Positions 18,248 to 27,919 of a stretch of 64,000 bases of DNA are shown here, one piece after another (positions within the stretch are counted from its first letter, which is position 1; each line of letters opens with the position of its first letter). This DNA is from Paenibacillus periandrae (lineage in GTDB: Bacteria; Bacillota; Bacilli; Paenibacillales; NBRC-103111). The notes under the pieces are model-generated. The model made no database searches and had not been told where the DNA came from. It saw nothing but the letters and a program-made list of their open reading frames with translations. The DNA is taken from contig NZ_JAJNMU010000006.1 in the NCBI RefSeq assembly GCF_022458865.1, positions 1 through 64,000 of the forward strand. The letters run 5' to 3'. The position numbers and the translations under genes were made by a program.

Positions 18248-19705
18248 CTACGCTTTTACAAATACGGTTTTGATTGATGTATAAAACTCAATGGCCGCTT
18301 GACCCTGCTCTCGCGAATGCGAGCTGGACTGCTTCATGCCGCCGAACGGTGCCTGCAGCTCAACGCCTGCGCTTTCTGCATTGATTCTGACAAGACCAGC
18401 ATCCATCTCGCTGATGAATGAGAGCATGTGGCCAATATTTTGTGTGAAAATCGAGGCGCTAAGTCCGAATTCGACATCATTGGCTGCCTCAATCGCTTCC
18501 TCCAGCGAATCCACCTTGATCAAGGCCAGAACCGGTCCGAATATTTCTTCCTGAGCAATAGTCATTTTGGACGTTACCTGAGCAAAGATGGTAGGCTCAA
18601 CGTAGTAGCCATTGTCCAAGCCTTTAGGCTTGCCGCCACCATACAGCAGTACAGCGCCTTCCTCTACGCCTTGACGGATATAGGAAAGTACATTGTTGTA
18701 CTGATTCTCGCTTGCGCACGGCCCCATCCAGGTATGTGGACTCATACCGTCACCAATCTGCAATTGTTTGACTCTTGCCAGCAGCTTCGTTACAAACGGT
18801 TCATAAATCTCGCTCTGCACGATGACACGACTGGTTGCCGTACACTTCTGCCCTGTAGAACGAAGTCCTCCGCTGATCGTTGCCTCTACGGCCAAATCCA
18901 GATCTGCATCCGCGGCTACGATCACGGGGTTCTTGCCGCCCATTTCCAGCTGATATTTGGCGCCGCGGGCGATTGCCCCCGCCGCAATTCCTTTGCCAAC
19001 CGTATTGGAGCCTGTGAAGGTGATTCCGTTAACATCCGGGTGCTCGGTAAGTGCCGGACCGATTACTGAGCCTTTACCTGTCACCATATTGACGACACCG
19101 CTCGGGAACCCAGCTTCATGAAAGCATTGGATGACTTTGGCTGCCGTAAGGGCAGTTTCACTAGCAGGCTTCAGCACGACCGTATTTCCGTAGATCAGAG
19201 CAGGCGCCATCTTCCAAATCGGAATCGCTACCGGGAAATTCCATGGTGTAACAACAGCAACGACGCCCAATGGAACACGAGTGGTAAACATCATCGCCTC
19301 ACTGTCCGTTGATGGAATGACATCACCCACCTTGCGCATTCCTTCACCGGCATAATAGCGCAGAATAGCCACACCCCGGGCTGTTTCGCCCTTGGCCTCG
19401 GCAAAGGTCTTACCCATTTCCCGAGTCATCGTTTCAGCAATCTCGTTGATATGCTGCTCCACAATATTCGCAGCCTTATATAAAAAATCGCCCCTAGCCG
19501 ATCCTGCCAGCTTTCTCCAGGCCATACGTGCATTTTTGGCTGCCTGAACGGCCAAATCGACATCTGCCTGATCAGAGCTTTGCAAATAGCCTACGACCTC
19601 ACCCTTATCCGCGGGATTCAGGCTGGCGTCCAGCTTGCCGGTAAGTGCTGGCTGCCACTGACCTCCAATGTAATTCAACGCTGTAAATGCCGTTGTTTCG
19701 CTCAT
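18248..19705 (-). CDS. NAD(P)-dependent aldehyde dehydrogenase, probable alpha-ketoglutarate semialdehyde dehydrogenase
   Basis: This 485-residue soluble enzyme has the ALDH hallmarks: N155 in VTPWNFP, the Rossmann loop FTGSNTVG (230-237), E254 in ELGGKNP-like EMGGKNP and catalytic C288 in GQKCTATSR. Length and the FTGS loop fit the succinate/alpha-ketoglutarate semialdehyde group. As first gene of an operon with a sugar-acid dehydratase candidate and a DapA-type enzyme, oxidation of alpha-ketoglutarate semialdehyde is the most economical role (inference). I prefer ATG 19705 (MSETTAF) to ATG 19717, which abuts the GAGG site. Confidence 0.87.
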   Translation of the reverse strand: MSETTAFTALNYIGGQWQPALTGKLDASLNPADKGEVVGYLQSSDQADVDLAVQAAKNARMAWRKLAGSARGDFLYKAANIVEQHINEIAETMTREMGKTFAEAKGETARGVAILRYYAGEGMRKVGDVIPSTDSEAMMFTTRVPLGVVAVVTPWNFPVAIPIWKMAPALIYGNTVVLKPASETALTAAKVIQCFHEAGFPSGVVNMVTGKGSVIGPALTEHPDVNGITFTGSNTVGKGIAAGAIARGAKYQLEMGGKNPVIVAADADLDLAVEATISGGLRSTGQKCTATSRVIVQSEIYEPFVTKLLARVKQLQIGDGMSPHTWMGPCASENQYNNVLSYIRQGVEEGAVLLYGGGKPKGLDNGYYVEPTIFAQVTSKMTIAQEEIFGPVLALIKVDSLEEAIEAANDVEFGLSASIFTQNIGHMLSFISEMDAGLVRINAESAGVELQAPFGGMKQSSSHSREQGQAAIEFYTSIKTVFVKA

Positions 19706-19743
19706 GGTTATACACACATCCTCATTCTGTTTTCATATTTGAT

Positions 19744-19759
19744 ATCTGATATATCAGAT
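19744..19759. promoter_or_regulatory. candidate operator (perfect 16-bp palindrome)
   Basis: ATCTGATATATCAGAT is a perfect palindrome 38 bases upstream of the ALDH start, in the expected promoter position. It is the best candidate site for the GntR/FCD regulator encoded in the same operon. No other palindrome of this quality is seen in the 19706-19897 gap. Confidence 0.55.
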
Positions 19760-19897
19760 TTTAAATGAAGAGGGCAGCTTCGTCAATCTTTTTCTACTCT
19801 GCTGCATTTCTTATCCGTACAGCAATTGTCCATCTCCGCACAATCAGCCTCCGCTTCCACCGCAATGGGCAGACAACGAAGGCCGATATTTGTTCCT

Positions 19898-21493
19898 TTA
19901 TCTTTTTACGTAACGGTCATAAGAGGCTTGCTGGATTTTCAAAACGGCGTCAATACCCATCTTGTCGATCTGCTTGACATAATCGTCAAACTTGCTGATC
20001 GGCTCTGAGCCAATAATGAATTTGTTCAGCATCTCGTCCTTATAAGTCGCAATTTCCGTAAACTTGGAGTTGAGCACGTCACGCTCCTGCTGCTTGAAGG
20101 AAAGGGCAACCGGGTACTTCGGTTTAATAAAAGGTGTGATGGAATCACGGATTTGCGCCAGCTTCGGCGTTACCATAGCATTCTCGTAGCGGATATCCCA
20201 CTGATAAGCAAACTCGCGGTGTCCCAGCTCGTACATCTTAATCAACGGTGAGTTGTTTTTATCCTTCATCACCAGATCCGTATACTTGGGTTCATTATTG
20301 TCCATCGTATACGTTTCACCGAGCTTACCGAAGTTCATGGCCAGTTGGCCCTCTGGACTGTAGAACCAATCCTGCACCTTGGCAATTTCGGTTTTGAATT
20401 TCGATTTGGAGCTGATGCCAAAGCCGTTCTTGATCAGATTTTGCTGGCTTTTGGTATATGGAGCAATGCCTGTTGGCCCCTGAAGAGGCGTCAACCCGGT
20501 TAAATTGACCTTCGGATTTGCCTTGCCGACCAGCTTCTCGAGCGCTTCGATCCGTGGAAAGGAATCAAAAGTAGCACCCGACACCTCATTGGTAAATCTC
20601 GACTCCCAGATTTTCTGATCATTCGTTATATATTCCTTGTCGATCAGACCTTCCTTGTATAGCATCGCCGTGTACTCAAGCGCAGCCTTTAATCTGGGAT
20701 CGGTATACGTGTATTTGACCTGACCGTTATCCACATAAAAATCCTCTTCAAATGATACACCAAAAGGCTCGATGAATGGCAGCAGTCCCTTGATCTTGCT
20801 TCTTGTCGTGAACGGAATTTCGTCGTTCTTGCCGTTGCCATTCGGATCCTTTTCCTTGAATGCCTTCAGTACCTGATACATCTCCTCGGTTGTTTTCGGT
20901 GCTTTCAAACCAAGATTATCGAGCCAGTCCTGACGGAAAATCTGCAGGTTGATCGTTTTGACAGCAGAGATTTGCGGAAAAAAGTAAATGTTGCCGTCAT
21001 CGGATTTGATATCCTTCAAAACTGCCGGATTTTGCTCAATCAGCTTTTTGAAATTAGGCATGTGCTGGTCGATCAGCTTGTTCAATGGTTCAAACACGCC
21101 GTTCTCCCCGCCCTTGTTTAGCAAATCCGGCGGTGCCTCCATCAGATCAGGCAGCGTTCCGCCAGCTAGCGTAAGATTAAACTTTTCAATGTAGTCATTG
21201 TTATCGGCCGGAGCCTTCAGCCATTTGAAATTGACGTTGGTTTTCTCCGAAATCGGCTTCATCCACAGCAGCTCATTGGATTCGACTGATTCAGGTCTTG
21301 GCCTCATATACACACTGACCTCGATCTGCTTATCGAGAATCTTGCCATTCGCATTCGCAGTCTTCCCGGCTTCCCCTGCCTTGGCATCCGGAGCCACCGC
21401 TGCTTTCTCCTGACCTCCTGTCTGACAGCCTGCCAATGCAACCGATGCCAATAATACACCGGTCATTCCTTTCATCCAGCTTGCTTTTTTCAT
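19898..21493 (-). CDS. extracellular sugar-binding lipoprotein
   Basis: This 531-residue lipoprotein has a signal peptide and lipobox ALAGC (C23), then an Ala/Lys/Gly-rich linker. The mature protein is of the large LplA-like type, with KDPNGNGKNDEIP as the calcium-loop-like segment and SKSKFKTEIAKVQDWFYSPE near the middle. It is clearly more distant from the 9172/13640/30401 trio. It is the third gene of the operon 23471-19898 and serves the two permeases upstream. GGGAGG precedes ATG. Confidence 0.9.
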   Translation of the reverse strand: MKKASWMKGMTGVLLASVALAGCQTGGQEKAAVAPDAKAGEAGKTANANGKILDKQIEVSVYMRPRPESVESNELLWMKPISEKTNVNFKWLKAPADNNDYIEKFNLTLAGGTLPDLMEAPPDLLNKGGENGVFEPLNKLIDQHMPNFKKLIEQNPAVLKDIKSDDGNIYFFPQISAVKTINLQIFRQDWLDNLGLKAPKTTEEMYQVLKAFKEKDPNGNGKNDEIPFTTRSKIKGLLPFIEPFGVSFEEDFYVDNGQVKYTYTDPRLKAALEYTAMLYKEGLIDKEYITNDQKIWESRFTNEVSGATFDSFPRIEALEKLVGKANPKVNLTGLTPLQGPTGIAPYTKSQQNLIKNGFGISSKSKFKTEIAKVQDWFYSPEGQLAMNFGKLGETYTMDNNEPKYTDLVMKDKNNSPLIKMYELGHREFAYQWDIRYENAMVTPKLAQIRDSITPFIKPKYPVALSFKQQERDVLNSKFTEIATYKDEMLNKFIIGSEPISKFDDYVKQIDKMGIDAVLKIQQASYDRYVKR

Positions 21494-21523
21494 CTTGACG
21501 CCTCCCTTTAGTATGAATAATGA

Positions 21524-22402
21524 TTAGCCTTTAATAGATCCCATCATGGAGCCTTGAACAAAATATTTTTGAATAAAAGGATACACCATCAGAATGGGCA
21601 ATGTCGCTACTACCAAAGTCGAATACTTGATCGATTCACTTAACAGATTTTTATCGTCAAACACATCAACCAAAACCTGGTCTGTCTGGTTCTGAATCAC
21701 GATGGCCCGAAGCAGAATTTGCACCGGAAACAGATTCTCGTCATTTAAATAAATCATTGCCGGAAAAAAGCTGTTCCATTCGTTGACCGCATAGAACAAA
21801 CCGATCGTCACCAACGACGGAAGCGCCAACGGTAAAATGATTTTGACCAAGGTTTGTACCATCGAGCACCCGTCGATCTTGGCAGCATCCTCCAGCTCCA
21901 GAGGAATTTGCTCAAAAAAGGTACGCTGAATAAATACATAAAAAGAGGTTACTGCCGCCGGAATTACGATGGCCCATATTGAGTCCCGCATTCCAAGCGC
22001 ATTCACGACGAGAAAGGTCGGGATCAGGCCGCCACCGAACAGCATCGGAATCAGCACGATGGTGGTCATAAATTTACGACCGGGCAGATCCCGCTTGGAC
22101 ATCGGATAAGCCGCACAAACCGTTAATATGAGGCTAATCGCCGTTCCAAGCGCCGTATACAGGATCGTATTCAGGTAGGAGCGTCCCAGCATCGGGAACT
22201 CCAGCACTCTGCGGTAAGCCTCCAGCTGAAAGCCCATCGGGATGATCCCGATTCTTCCCTGCTGAATATACAGCTGCTCGCTTAAAGAAGCGGATACCAC
22301 ATACAGAAACGGGTATAAGGTCATTACAACGACCAAACCGAGAATCAATGCATTGATACAACTGAACGCCAATCCCCCAAGCGTCATACGCCGGAAAGCC
22401 AT
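21524..22402 (-). CDS. sugar ABC transporter permease (YtcP/LplC type)
   Basis: This 292-residue permease has six membrane segments, EAA loop LEDAAKIDGCSMVQTLVKII and the C-terminal GSMMGSIKG. ATG 22402 (MAFRRMTLGG) is right because TTTAGGAGG lies 7 bases upstream; the longer frame (MLTKSVFLRK...) is a readout of the hairpin repeats. It pairs with the permease at 22503. Confidence 0.9.
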   Translation of the reverse strand: MAFRRMTLGGLAFSCINALILGLVVVMTLYPFLYVVSASLSEQLYIQQGRIGIIPMGFQLEAYRRVLEFPMLGRSYLNTILYTALGTAISLILTVCAAYPMSKRDLPGRKFMTTIVLIPMLFGGGLIPTFLVVNALGMRDSIWAIVIPAAVTSFYVFIQRTFFEQIPLELEDAAKIDGCSMVQTLVKIILPLALPSLVTIGLFYAVNEWNSFFPAMIYLNDENLFPVQILLRAIVIQNQTDQVLVDVFDDKNLLSESIKYSTLVVATLPILMVYPFIQKYFVQGSMMGSIKG

Positions 22403-22410
22403 ATTTTTAC

Positions 22411-22495
22411 CTCCTAAAAGTTTTCGTAAGAAAACTGACTTCGTAAGCATCTACCTAAAAGTTTTGCGTAGCAAAACTGACTTCGTAAGCATCTA
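22411..22495 (-). repeat. hairpin repeat, two tandem copies, upstream of the permease start
   Basis: Two units, each GATGCTTACGAAGTCAG plus hairpin (GTTTTGCTACGCAAAAC and GTTTTCTTACGAAAAC) plus TTTTAGG; the second runs into AGGAGG. They fill the gap between two permease genes, the same arrangement as at 11595. Confidence 0.85.
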
Positions 22496-22502
22496 CACTA
22501 CA

Positions 22503-23471
22503 TTACCACAAGCTAGTTTCAGAATATTTTCGGGCCAATTTATTGGCAATAACAATCAGCACCAGCCCCATGATTGACTGAAATAGTCCAACAGCGGAAG
22601 CAAAGCTGTAGTTGGCATCCAATATCCCTCTGCGATACACGTAGGTGCCGATCACATCTGCAGTCAGGTACGTATTGGGGTTGTACAGGAGCACGATCAG
22701 CTCATAGCCGATCTCCAGCATATGTCCGATTTTCAGCAGGAACAAAATAATAATGGTAGGCGCGATACCCGGAAGGGTAATATTCCACGTCTGATGCCAG
22801 CGATTGGCGCCATCTACTCTGGCAGCCTCATACAATTCCGTATTGATACCCGTGAGTGTGGCAAAATACAGGATCGCTGACCAGCCGAGCGTTTTCCACA
22901 AATCCATAAAGGTATAGATTCCCCAGAAATAGTTCGGGTCCAGCAGAAAGTTCGTTCGCTCCATACCGAATTGCACCAGAATATTGTTGACCAGCCCCAC
23001 ACTGGGTGACAGGAAGGTGACCGCCATACTGGCCACAATAACTGTTGAAACAAAATGAGGCAAGTAGCTGATCGTTTGCACCGTGCGTTTAATAAGCGAA
23101 TTGCGAACCTCGTTTAACAGCAATGCGAAAATAATCGGTGCAGGGAATACAAACACCAGATTCAGCAGGTTGATCATCAATGTGTTGCGCAGCAATCTTC
23201 CAAAATAGACCGAATTGAAAAAATCGATAAAATGCTTGAAGCCCGCCCATTCACTAGCCAGTATTCCTTTGTAAATATTATAGTCCATCATCGAAATCAC
23301 GACAGCCATAACGACAGGTACATATCTGAAAATCAGATAATAGATCAGTGGCGGTAGGAACATCAAATAGTAAGGCAGCACTTTTTTGAAGGTACTTCGT
23401 CTGCTTGATGTTTTTTTGTAGCTCGCATGGATGGATGGCGGACCCGCAGTAACCATAGTTTGCTTAGACAA
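22503..23471 (-). CDS. lplB: sugar ABC transporter permease (LplB type)
   Basis: This 322-residue permease has six hydrophobic segments and EAA loop LYEAARVDGANRWHQTWNIT; the C-terminus ends RKYSETSLW. The start is TTG 23471, 9 bases after AAAGGAG; the first ATG is five codons further in. It is the first gene of the operon and lies downstream of the terminator of the AraC-type gene. The symbol denotes the family only. Confidence 0.88.
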   Translation of the reverse strand: MSKQTMVTAGPPSIHASYKKTSSRRSTFKKVLPYYLMFLPPLIYYLIFRYVPVVMAVVISMMDYNIYKGILASEWAGFKHFIDFFNSVYFGRLLRNTLMINLLNLVFVFPAPIIFALLLNEVRNSLIKRTVQTISYLPHFVSTVIVASMAVTFLSPSVGLVNNILVQFGMERTNFLLDPNYFWGIYTFMDLWKTLGWSAILYFATLTGINTELYEAARVDGANRWHQTWNITLPGIAPTIIILFLLKIGHMLEIGYELIVLLYNPNTYLTADVIGTYVYRRGILDANYSFASAVGLFQSIMGLVLIVIANKLARKYSETSLW

Positions 23472-23591
23472 TGCAAGACACTCCTTTCATCGGTTTCATG
23501 TGCTTCGTTTGCCTACTCAATGTATCCCCTTACACGAATTTCGTATATCGCTAATTCTTTGGATGCATCTACTTTTTTCATGATGCATGCC

Positions 23592-23622
23592 AAAAAACCG
23601 CCAGGAATCAGCTTCTGGCGGT
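23592..23622 (-). terminator. rho-independent terminator
   Basis: ACCGCCAG/CTGGCGGT arms (23597-23604, 23615-23622) are followed on the minus strand by TTTTTTGG. It ends the GH43-AraC transcript and separates it from the transporter operon. Confidence 0.85.
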
Positions 23623-23670
23623 CATAGAAAAGTGATAATTAAGTTTACGCTGCATGCTGTTGGTCCAGGC

Positions 23671-26034
23671 CTACTTAGCGTTTTCCTTCGCATGCAATTG
23701 CCTGAACTGCCCTGGTGTAATTCCTTCATACCGCTTGAATACGCGGATAAACGTATTGGAATTTGTGAAGCCTAGCTGTTCAGAAATATCAACTACTGTA
23801 TCCTGCGTTTGCTGCAGCCGTATTTTGGCCTGCTCGACACGCCGGGTATTAATATAATCAACAAAGTTCATTCCCGTAACCTCTTTAAAAATACTGCTCA
23901 GATACGAAGGAGATAATCCGATATTCTCACCAAGGATCGTTAATGATAAATCCAGGTGATAATTATTTTCCACATAATCCTTGATTTGATTGAACAGGGT
24001 ATTGTCCTGCCCTTGCTTCTTGTTATGAATCCAGTCACTGATGCTTTGGAACATTCGTTCAATGAACTCCTTCTTGTCCTCCAAATGTATCTGCTGATTA
24101 ACCTCCTTGTATAAATCTATCGCGTCACTGAAGATCTCGGCGGTTGTAGATTGGACCTCATAAATTGTCCGTATTGCGGTGCCTACCAGAGCCTGAGACA
24201 AATAAGTAATAATTTCAGGTGTAACATCTCCCTGTTGTAAATTCTCCCCCCATAATTTGTGCAAATGCTGCTGCAGGGCAAGCCGGTTCCCCGTTTTTAC
24301 GCAGTTGATTATATGCTTCTCGGCTTCAATCGAATAGCTGAAGGAGCTTTCAGTCATCTTGCCCACTTCATCAACAAAGATCACGCTGCCTTCTCCCTTG
24401 ACAATCTTGTACTGCAGCGCAGACAAAGCCTCCACGTAAGAAAAGGGCACTTCCTCAACCGAGCTGTAAATATTGCCAATCCCCACCGTGAAGGTCCGGG
24501 AATGCTCCCGCTCAAAATATGACATCACCTTGCTGATAAAATCGTGAATAACCTCGGGCTTCGGATTGGGATGATCCAGGTTTAATAACGATATGATTTT
24601 ATCATTTCGCTTGCGGATTGACCTCACGCTGATGTGGACATCCTCAAGCTCTGCAATCATACCATCTACAATCTCCAGAATATCGCGATTACGCAGGCTT
24701 ATTTTATCCTCCAGAGAAAAATCCACCGTTTCAAATACGATCACCTGAAAGGAACCATAGCTGAAATCCAGCTGAATTTCCTTGGCAAGCTCCTGCACAT
24801 TGGCCGATGACACTCTGCCCTCTATAAGATCATACAGAAATTTTTGACGGAGCGCCGGCAAATTCTTTTCAAAGGACCCTCTCAGGCTTTCATTCTCATA
24901 ATAGACATAGTTGATAATGCGATCTATGAAGCCAAGCTCATCCTCCTTGGCGCTGCGGTTTTGATTGGATGGTGTACGGCCCAACACATTGATGTATCCG
25001 ATTATTTTGCTGATGGGACTGTAAATCCGGTTAATAAGAAAATAGGACATAATCAACCCGCCAATCAAACAAATGATCGCTGTTACAAATGTGAATTGAC
25101 GAATCGCATTGGCTTTCTCGGTGATAAAAGCTGTAGGCACCACACTGATATAGGTCCAGTCATTCACCTTCGAGGAAGTAAACAGAATCTGGTAGGAGTG
25201 CCCCGCAATGGTCTGCTCCAGATAACCCTCACGTGCTCCGGTTCCTCTTACTTTCTCTGTAATGGCCCCTTTGACCGAGCTTATCAGCCCGTCCTGTTCA
25301 CTGCGGATTTTGCTGTTGAAAACAACCCCTCCGTTGATGTCCAAAGCATAGATGAATGCCGGATACGGGTCACTTGCGCCCTGCACCCTGTTGGCAAAAT
25401 CATCGGTTTTGATATTCAGGTACAAGCCGCCCATAGGCTTGATTTCACTTAGTGGCACCGTCCTCTCAAAGGTAATCACAGATGAGCTTACGCCATAGGT
25501 AGTCGCTTGAAATTTGCCGATCGGAGTAAGTCCATGATGGGTTGGACTGGGTCGTTCCCAGCCTGTGGGCTGATCGGTTGTATAAATATCGTCATAATAA
25601 TAATTCAGATTGTATTTGGATTCCTGATTGATGACGATGGGATAGCGGTAAAACTGAATCCATATATCCGAGATCAGCGTGTTGGAGAGCTTGACGCTTT
25701 TTAAATATTTAATGATATCGAGAAACAACAGCTGATCCTGATCCCATGTGGTTTCCGACAAATAGAGCGCCCGCCGAATCTGCGATTGAAGTGAAACCTG
25801 ATACGATAAATTATCCAGTGAAATCAACGTTTCATCGATATTATCCCTGGCCTGCTCGACATATTTATAGTTGGATTTCACGACTTCCTCGACTAGCAAT
25901 GAGGAGGACTGGGTATACGACACATAGCCAAATGCAAGAATTGCGATCAGAATAAACAAATTAAATAAAAGCAGCATTTTGACAAAAATGCTTTTTTGCT
26001 TAAATACCTTTAAGCCTTGCGGGACTAATTTCAA
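23671..26034 (-). CDS. membrane-bound AraC-family regulator (YesS type)
   Basis: This 787-residue one-component sensor has a transmembrane segment near residues 20-42, an extracytoplasmic Cache-like sensor (about 45-295), a second membrane segment (about 305-325), a linker and a C-terminal two-HTH AraC domain (last 100 residues; SPSYLSSIFKEVTGMNFVDY, ITPGQFRQL). Such proteins sense an extracellular sugar and activate nearby transporter and glycosidase genes. It follows the GH43 gene by 39 bases and precedes a transporter operon, so it probably controls both. The start is TTG 26034 with GGGGGG at 8-base spacing. Confidence 0.88.
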   Translation of the reverse strand: MKLVPQGLKVFKQKSIFVKMLLLFNLFILIAILAFGYVSYTQSSSLLVEEVVKSNYKYVEQARDNIDETLISLDNLSYQVSLQSQIRRALYLSETTWDQDQLLFLDIIKYLKSVKLSNTLISDIWIQFYRYPIVINQESKYNLNYYYDDIYTTDQPTGWERPSPTHHGLTPIGKFQATTYGVSSSVITFERTVPLSEIKPMGGLYLNIKTDDFANRVQGASDPYPAFIYALDINGGVVFNSKIRSEQDGLISSVKGAITEKVRGTGAREGYLEQTIAGHSYQILFTSSKVNDWTYISVVPTAFITEKANAIRQFTFVTAIICLIGGLIMSYFLINRIYSPISKIIGYINVLGRTPSNQNRSAKEDELGFIDRIINYVYYENESLRGSFEKNLPALRQKFLYDLIEGRVSSANVQELAKEIQLDFSYGSFQVIVFETVDFSLEDKISLRNRDILEIVDGMIAELEDVHISVRSIRKRNDKIISLLNLDHPNPKPEVIHDFISKVMSYFEREHSRTFTVGIGNIYSSVEEVPFSYVEALSALQYKIVKGEGSVIFVDEVGKMTESSFSYSIEAEKHIINCVKTGNRLALQQHLHKLWGENLQQGDVTPEIITYLSQALVGTAIRTIYEVQSTTAEIFSDAIDLYKEVNQQIHLEDKKEFIERMFQSISDWIHNKKQGQDNTLFNQIKDYVENNYHLDLSLTILGENIGLSPSYLSSIFKEVTGMNFVDYINTRRVEQAKIRLQQTQDTVVDISEQLGFTNSNTFIRVFKRYEGITPGQFRQLHAKENAK

Positions 26035-26073
26035 ATCGCATCCCCCCTATTTCCTGAGCCTTATGCATGGATT

Positions 26074-27732
26074 CTATTCGAAGGTCTCTTCCAAGTCACT
26101 GCTTGCATTTGCTGTATCCACACCTCGATAGCTAAAGCTTTTGAACAGTACCTTGCCTTCCGGCTGATACTTGACACCCATTGCATAGATGCCGACGCGG
26201 GGCGCGGTGTAGCACTTATATCTCGCATAGTTTTCAGGGTATAAAAAGGCAGCGGGTACCAAAAGCTCAATCTCCTCATAATGAACGCCATCGATCGAAT
26301 ATGAAAAAGACAGCTGGCCAGTCGTGCTCTCAAGTCGGGTCTTCAACCAAATGTCCGCACCCGTCGGAAGCTCCAGCCGAGCCTGGTATAAGGTCGTACG
26401 GAAGCATTTCTCGGAACGGTCAATTTGCAAATACAGTCCCTCGTGCTCCTGCTTTTCATGTGATCGGGAAACGTCGAACTTTTGCCCGGAGGTTTGGCCG
26501 ATTCCATTGCGGATACTCGCCAGCAGCATGCCATCCATATCCCGGTACAGGAGAAGTCCTGCCTCTTCGCCAAGGGTCTGTGGTGCGAAATTGAGACACG
26601 CTTCTGCCTCGAATCCAAAATGCTCCCAACGGCGTGTCAGCAGCAGTGTTGAGCCCGGTACATACAGGGGATACGCAGCGCAGTCCATTTCCAGTCCAGC
26701 AGCAGTGAGCCTAAATTTGTTCTCCAGCGGATGCCGGACCCATTCCCATACCGATGACAGCTCTTTGCCATCGAATCTGTCAACTGGGTCATCATCAGTG
26801 AGTTCTGCGGAGCTTCCAGCAGCCAACGCAGTCTTCCGGGGCATTTCAATCCATTCCAATGGCGCCCCCTCATTACCAACCTCCAACCAATCATCGTCCG
26901 TCCAGCGTACAGGCTCCAGAAATGTCTCACGCCCCAGTGGTGTAGCACCATTCGGTGTTAATGGACGTCCGCCAAGGTGGACCATCCACCAGTTACCATC
27001 AGGGTCCTCCACCAGCTTGCCATGACCAGCCTTTTGCAGCGGTTTGGTTGAGTCCTGCTGGGATAGAATCGGGTTGGACGGACTTGCCTCATAGGGCCCC
27101 CAGACGGACCTACTGCGAGCAAGCGTTTCCATATGTCCGAATGCAGTTCCGCCTTCCGCCAGCAGCAGGTAATACCATCCGTTTCGCTTCACGATATGCG
27201 GAGCCTCGGGAGTGCTTCCGCCTGTACCGGACCATACCTGCCTGGCCTCCCCAATCAGCCTTGATCCATCCTGCGCCAGCTCGTGCACCCAGCCACCACC
27301 AAAGGCCAGATAACGTTTGCCGTCATCGTCGTTAAAAATCGAAGGATCGATGAAGTGATGGTTAAGCACCACGCCGTCACTGTATGGACCTTCCGGGCGG
27401 TCGGCCGTATACACGATATTGGTACAGCGAGGCTGGCCGTGAAAATAAGGAATAACAACCCAATACTTCCCGGCATAATACGAGATATCTGGTGCGAATG
27501 CGCCATGGGAGTCAGGTATATCCATGAAGTCGAGCTGGCTGCGGCGTGTAATGACATGGCCTATGGGCTTCCAATGCACCAAATCCCGTGAATGATGAAT
27601 CAGAACAGATGGAAAATACTGAAAGGTTGAGGTGACCATGTAGTAGTCGGGTCCGACCCGGATCACCGATGGATCAGGATGATCTCCTGGAAGAACTGGA
27701 TTGGAAAAATATTGCATTGTGGTATTATTCAT
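26074..27732 (-). CDS. glycoside hydrolase family 43 (beta-xylosidase/arabinofuranosidase type)
   Basis: This 552-residue enzyme has an N-terminal five-bladed propeller of GH43 (about 1-310) and a C-terminal beta-sandwich (about 340-530) as in GH43 beta-xylosidases. Catalytic residues are visible: general base Asp in PGDHPDPSV, pKa-modulating Asp in HFIDPSIFND, and acid Glu in TPEAPHIV. There is no signal peptide, so it acts in the cytoplasm on imported oligosaccharides, probably from arabinoxylan or arabinan. The start ATG 27732 (MNNTTMQYF) has AAGGGTG; the 15 extra codons upstream lack support. It is probably co-transcribed with the AraC-type regulator downstream. Confidence 0.9.
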   Translation of the reverse strand: MNNTTMQYFSNPVLPGDHPDPSVIRVGPDYYMVTSTFQYFPSVLIHHSRDLVHWKPIGHVITRRSQLDFMDIPDSHGAFAPDISYYAGKYWVVIPYFHGQPRCTNIVYTADRPEGPYSDGVVLNHHFIDPSIFNDDDGKRYLAFGGGWVHELAQDGSRLIGEARQVWSGTGGSTPEAPHIVKRNGWYYLLLAEGGTAFGHMETLARSRSVWGPYEASPSNPILSQQDSTKPLQKAGHGKLVEDPDGNWWMVHLGGRPLTPNGATPLGRETFLEPVRWTDDDWLEVGNEGAPLEWIEMPRKTALAAGSSAELTDDDPVDRFDGKELSSVWEWVRHPLENKFRLTAAGLEMDCAAYPLYVPGSTLLLTRRWEHFGFEAEACLNFAPQTLGEEAGLLLYRDMDGMLLASIRNGIGQTSGQKFDVSRSHEKQEHEGLYLQIDRSEKCFRTTLYQARLELPTGADIWLKTRLESTTGQLSFSYSIDGVHYEEIELLVPAAFLYPENYARYKCYTAPRVGIYAMGVKYQPEGKVLFKSFSYRGVDTANASSDLEETFE

Positions 27733-27844
27733 AGCTATCACCCTTCTTTTATTAATGAACACGTGTACATAAAGCAATTAAATATTCGACCTTCACATTT
27801 GTATTCCTTCCACTTCTCATTAATTTATTACCGAGCCATAGCGA

Positions 27845-27873
27845 AGAACCGGACTGCAGATCAGTCCGGTTCT
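27845..27873 (-). terminator. strong hairpin downstream of AraC-type gene
   Basis: AGAACCGGACT and AGTCCGGTTCT form an 11-bp perfect stem with a 7-base loop. The following T-run is weak, so it may be a transcript-end stabiliser as much as a terminator. Confidence 0.55.
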
Positions 27874-27919
27874 ATCCCAACTTGATATGAGCGTATGAAT
27901 CGACCGTCCAGCGTACGCC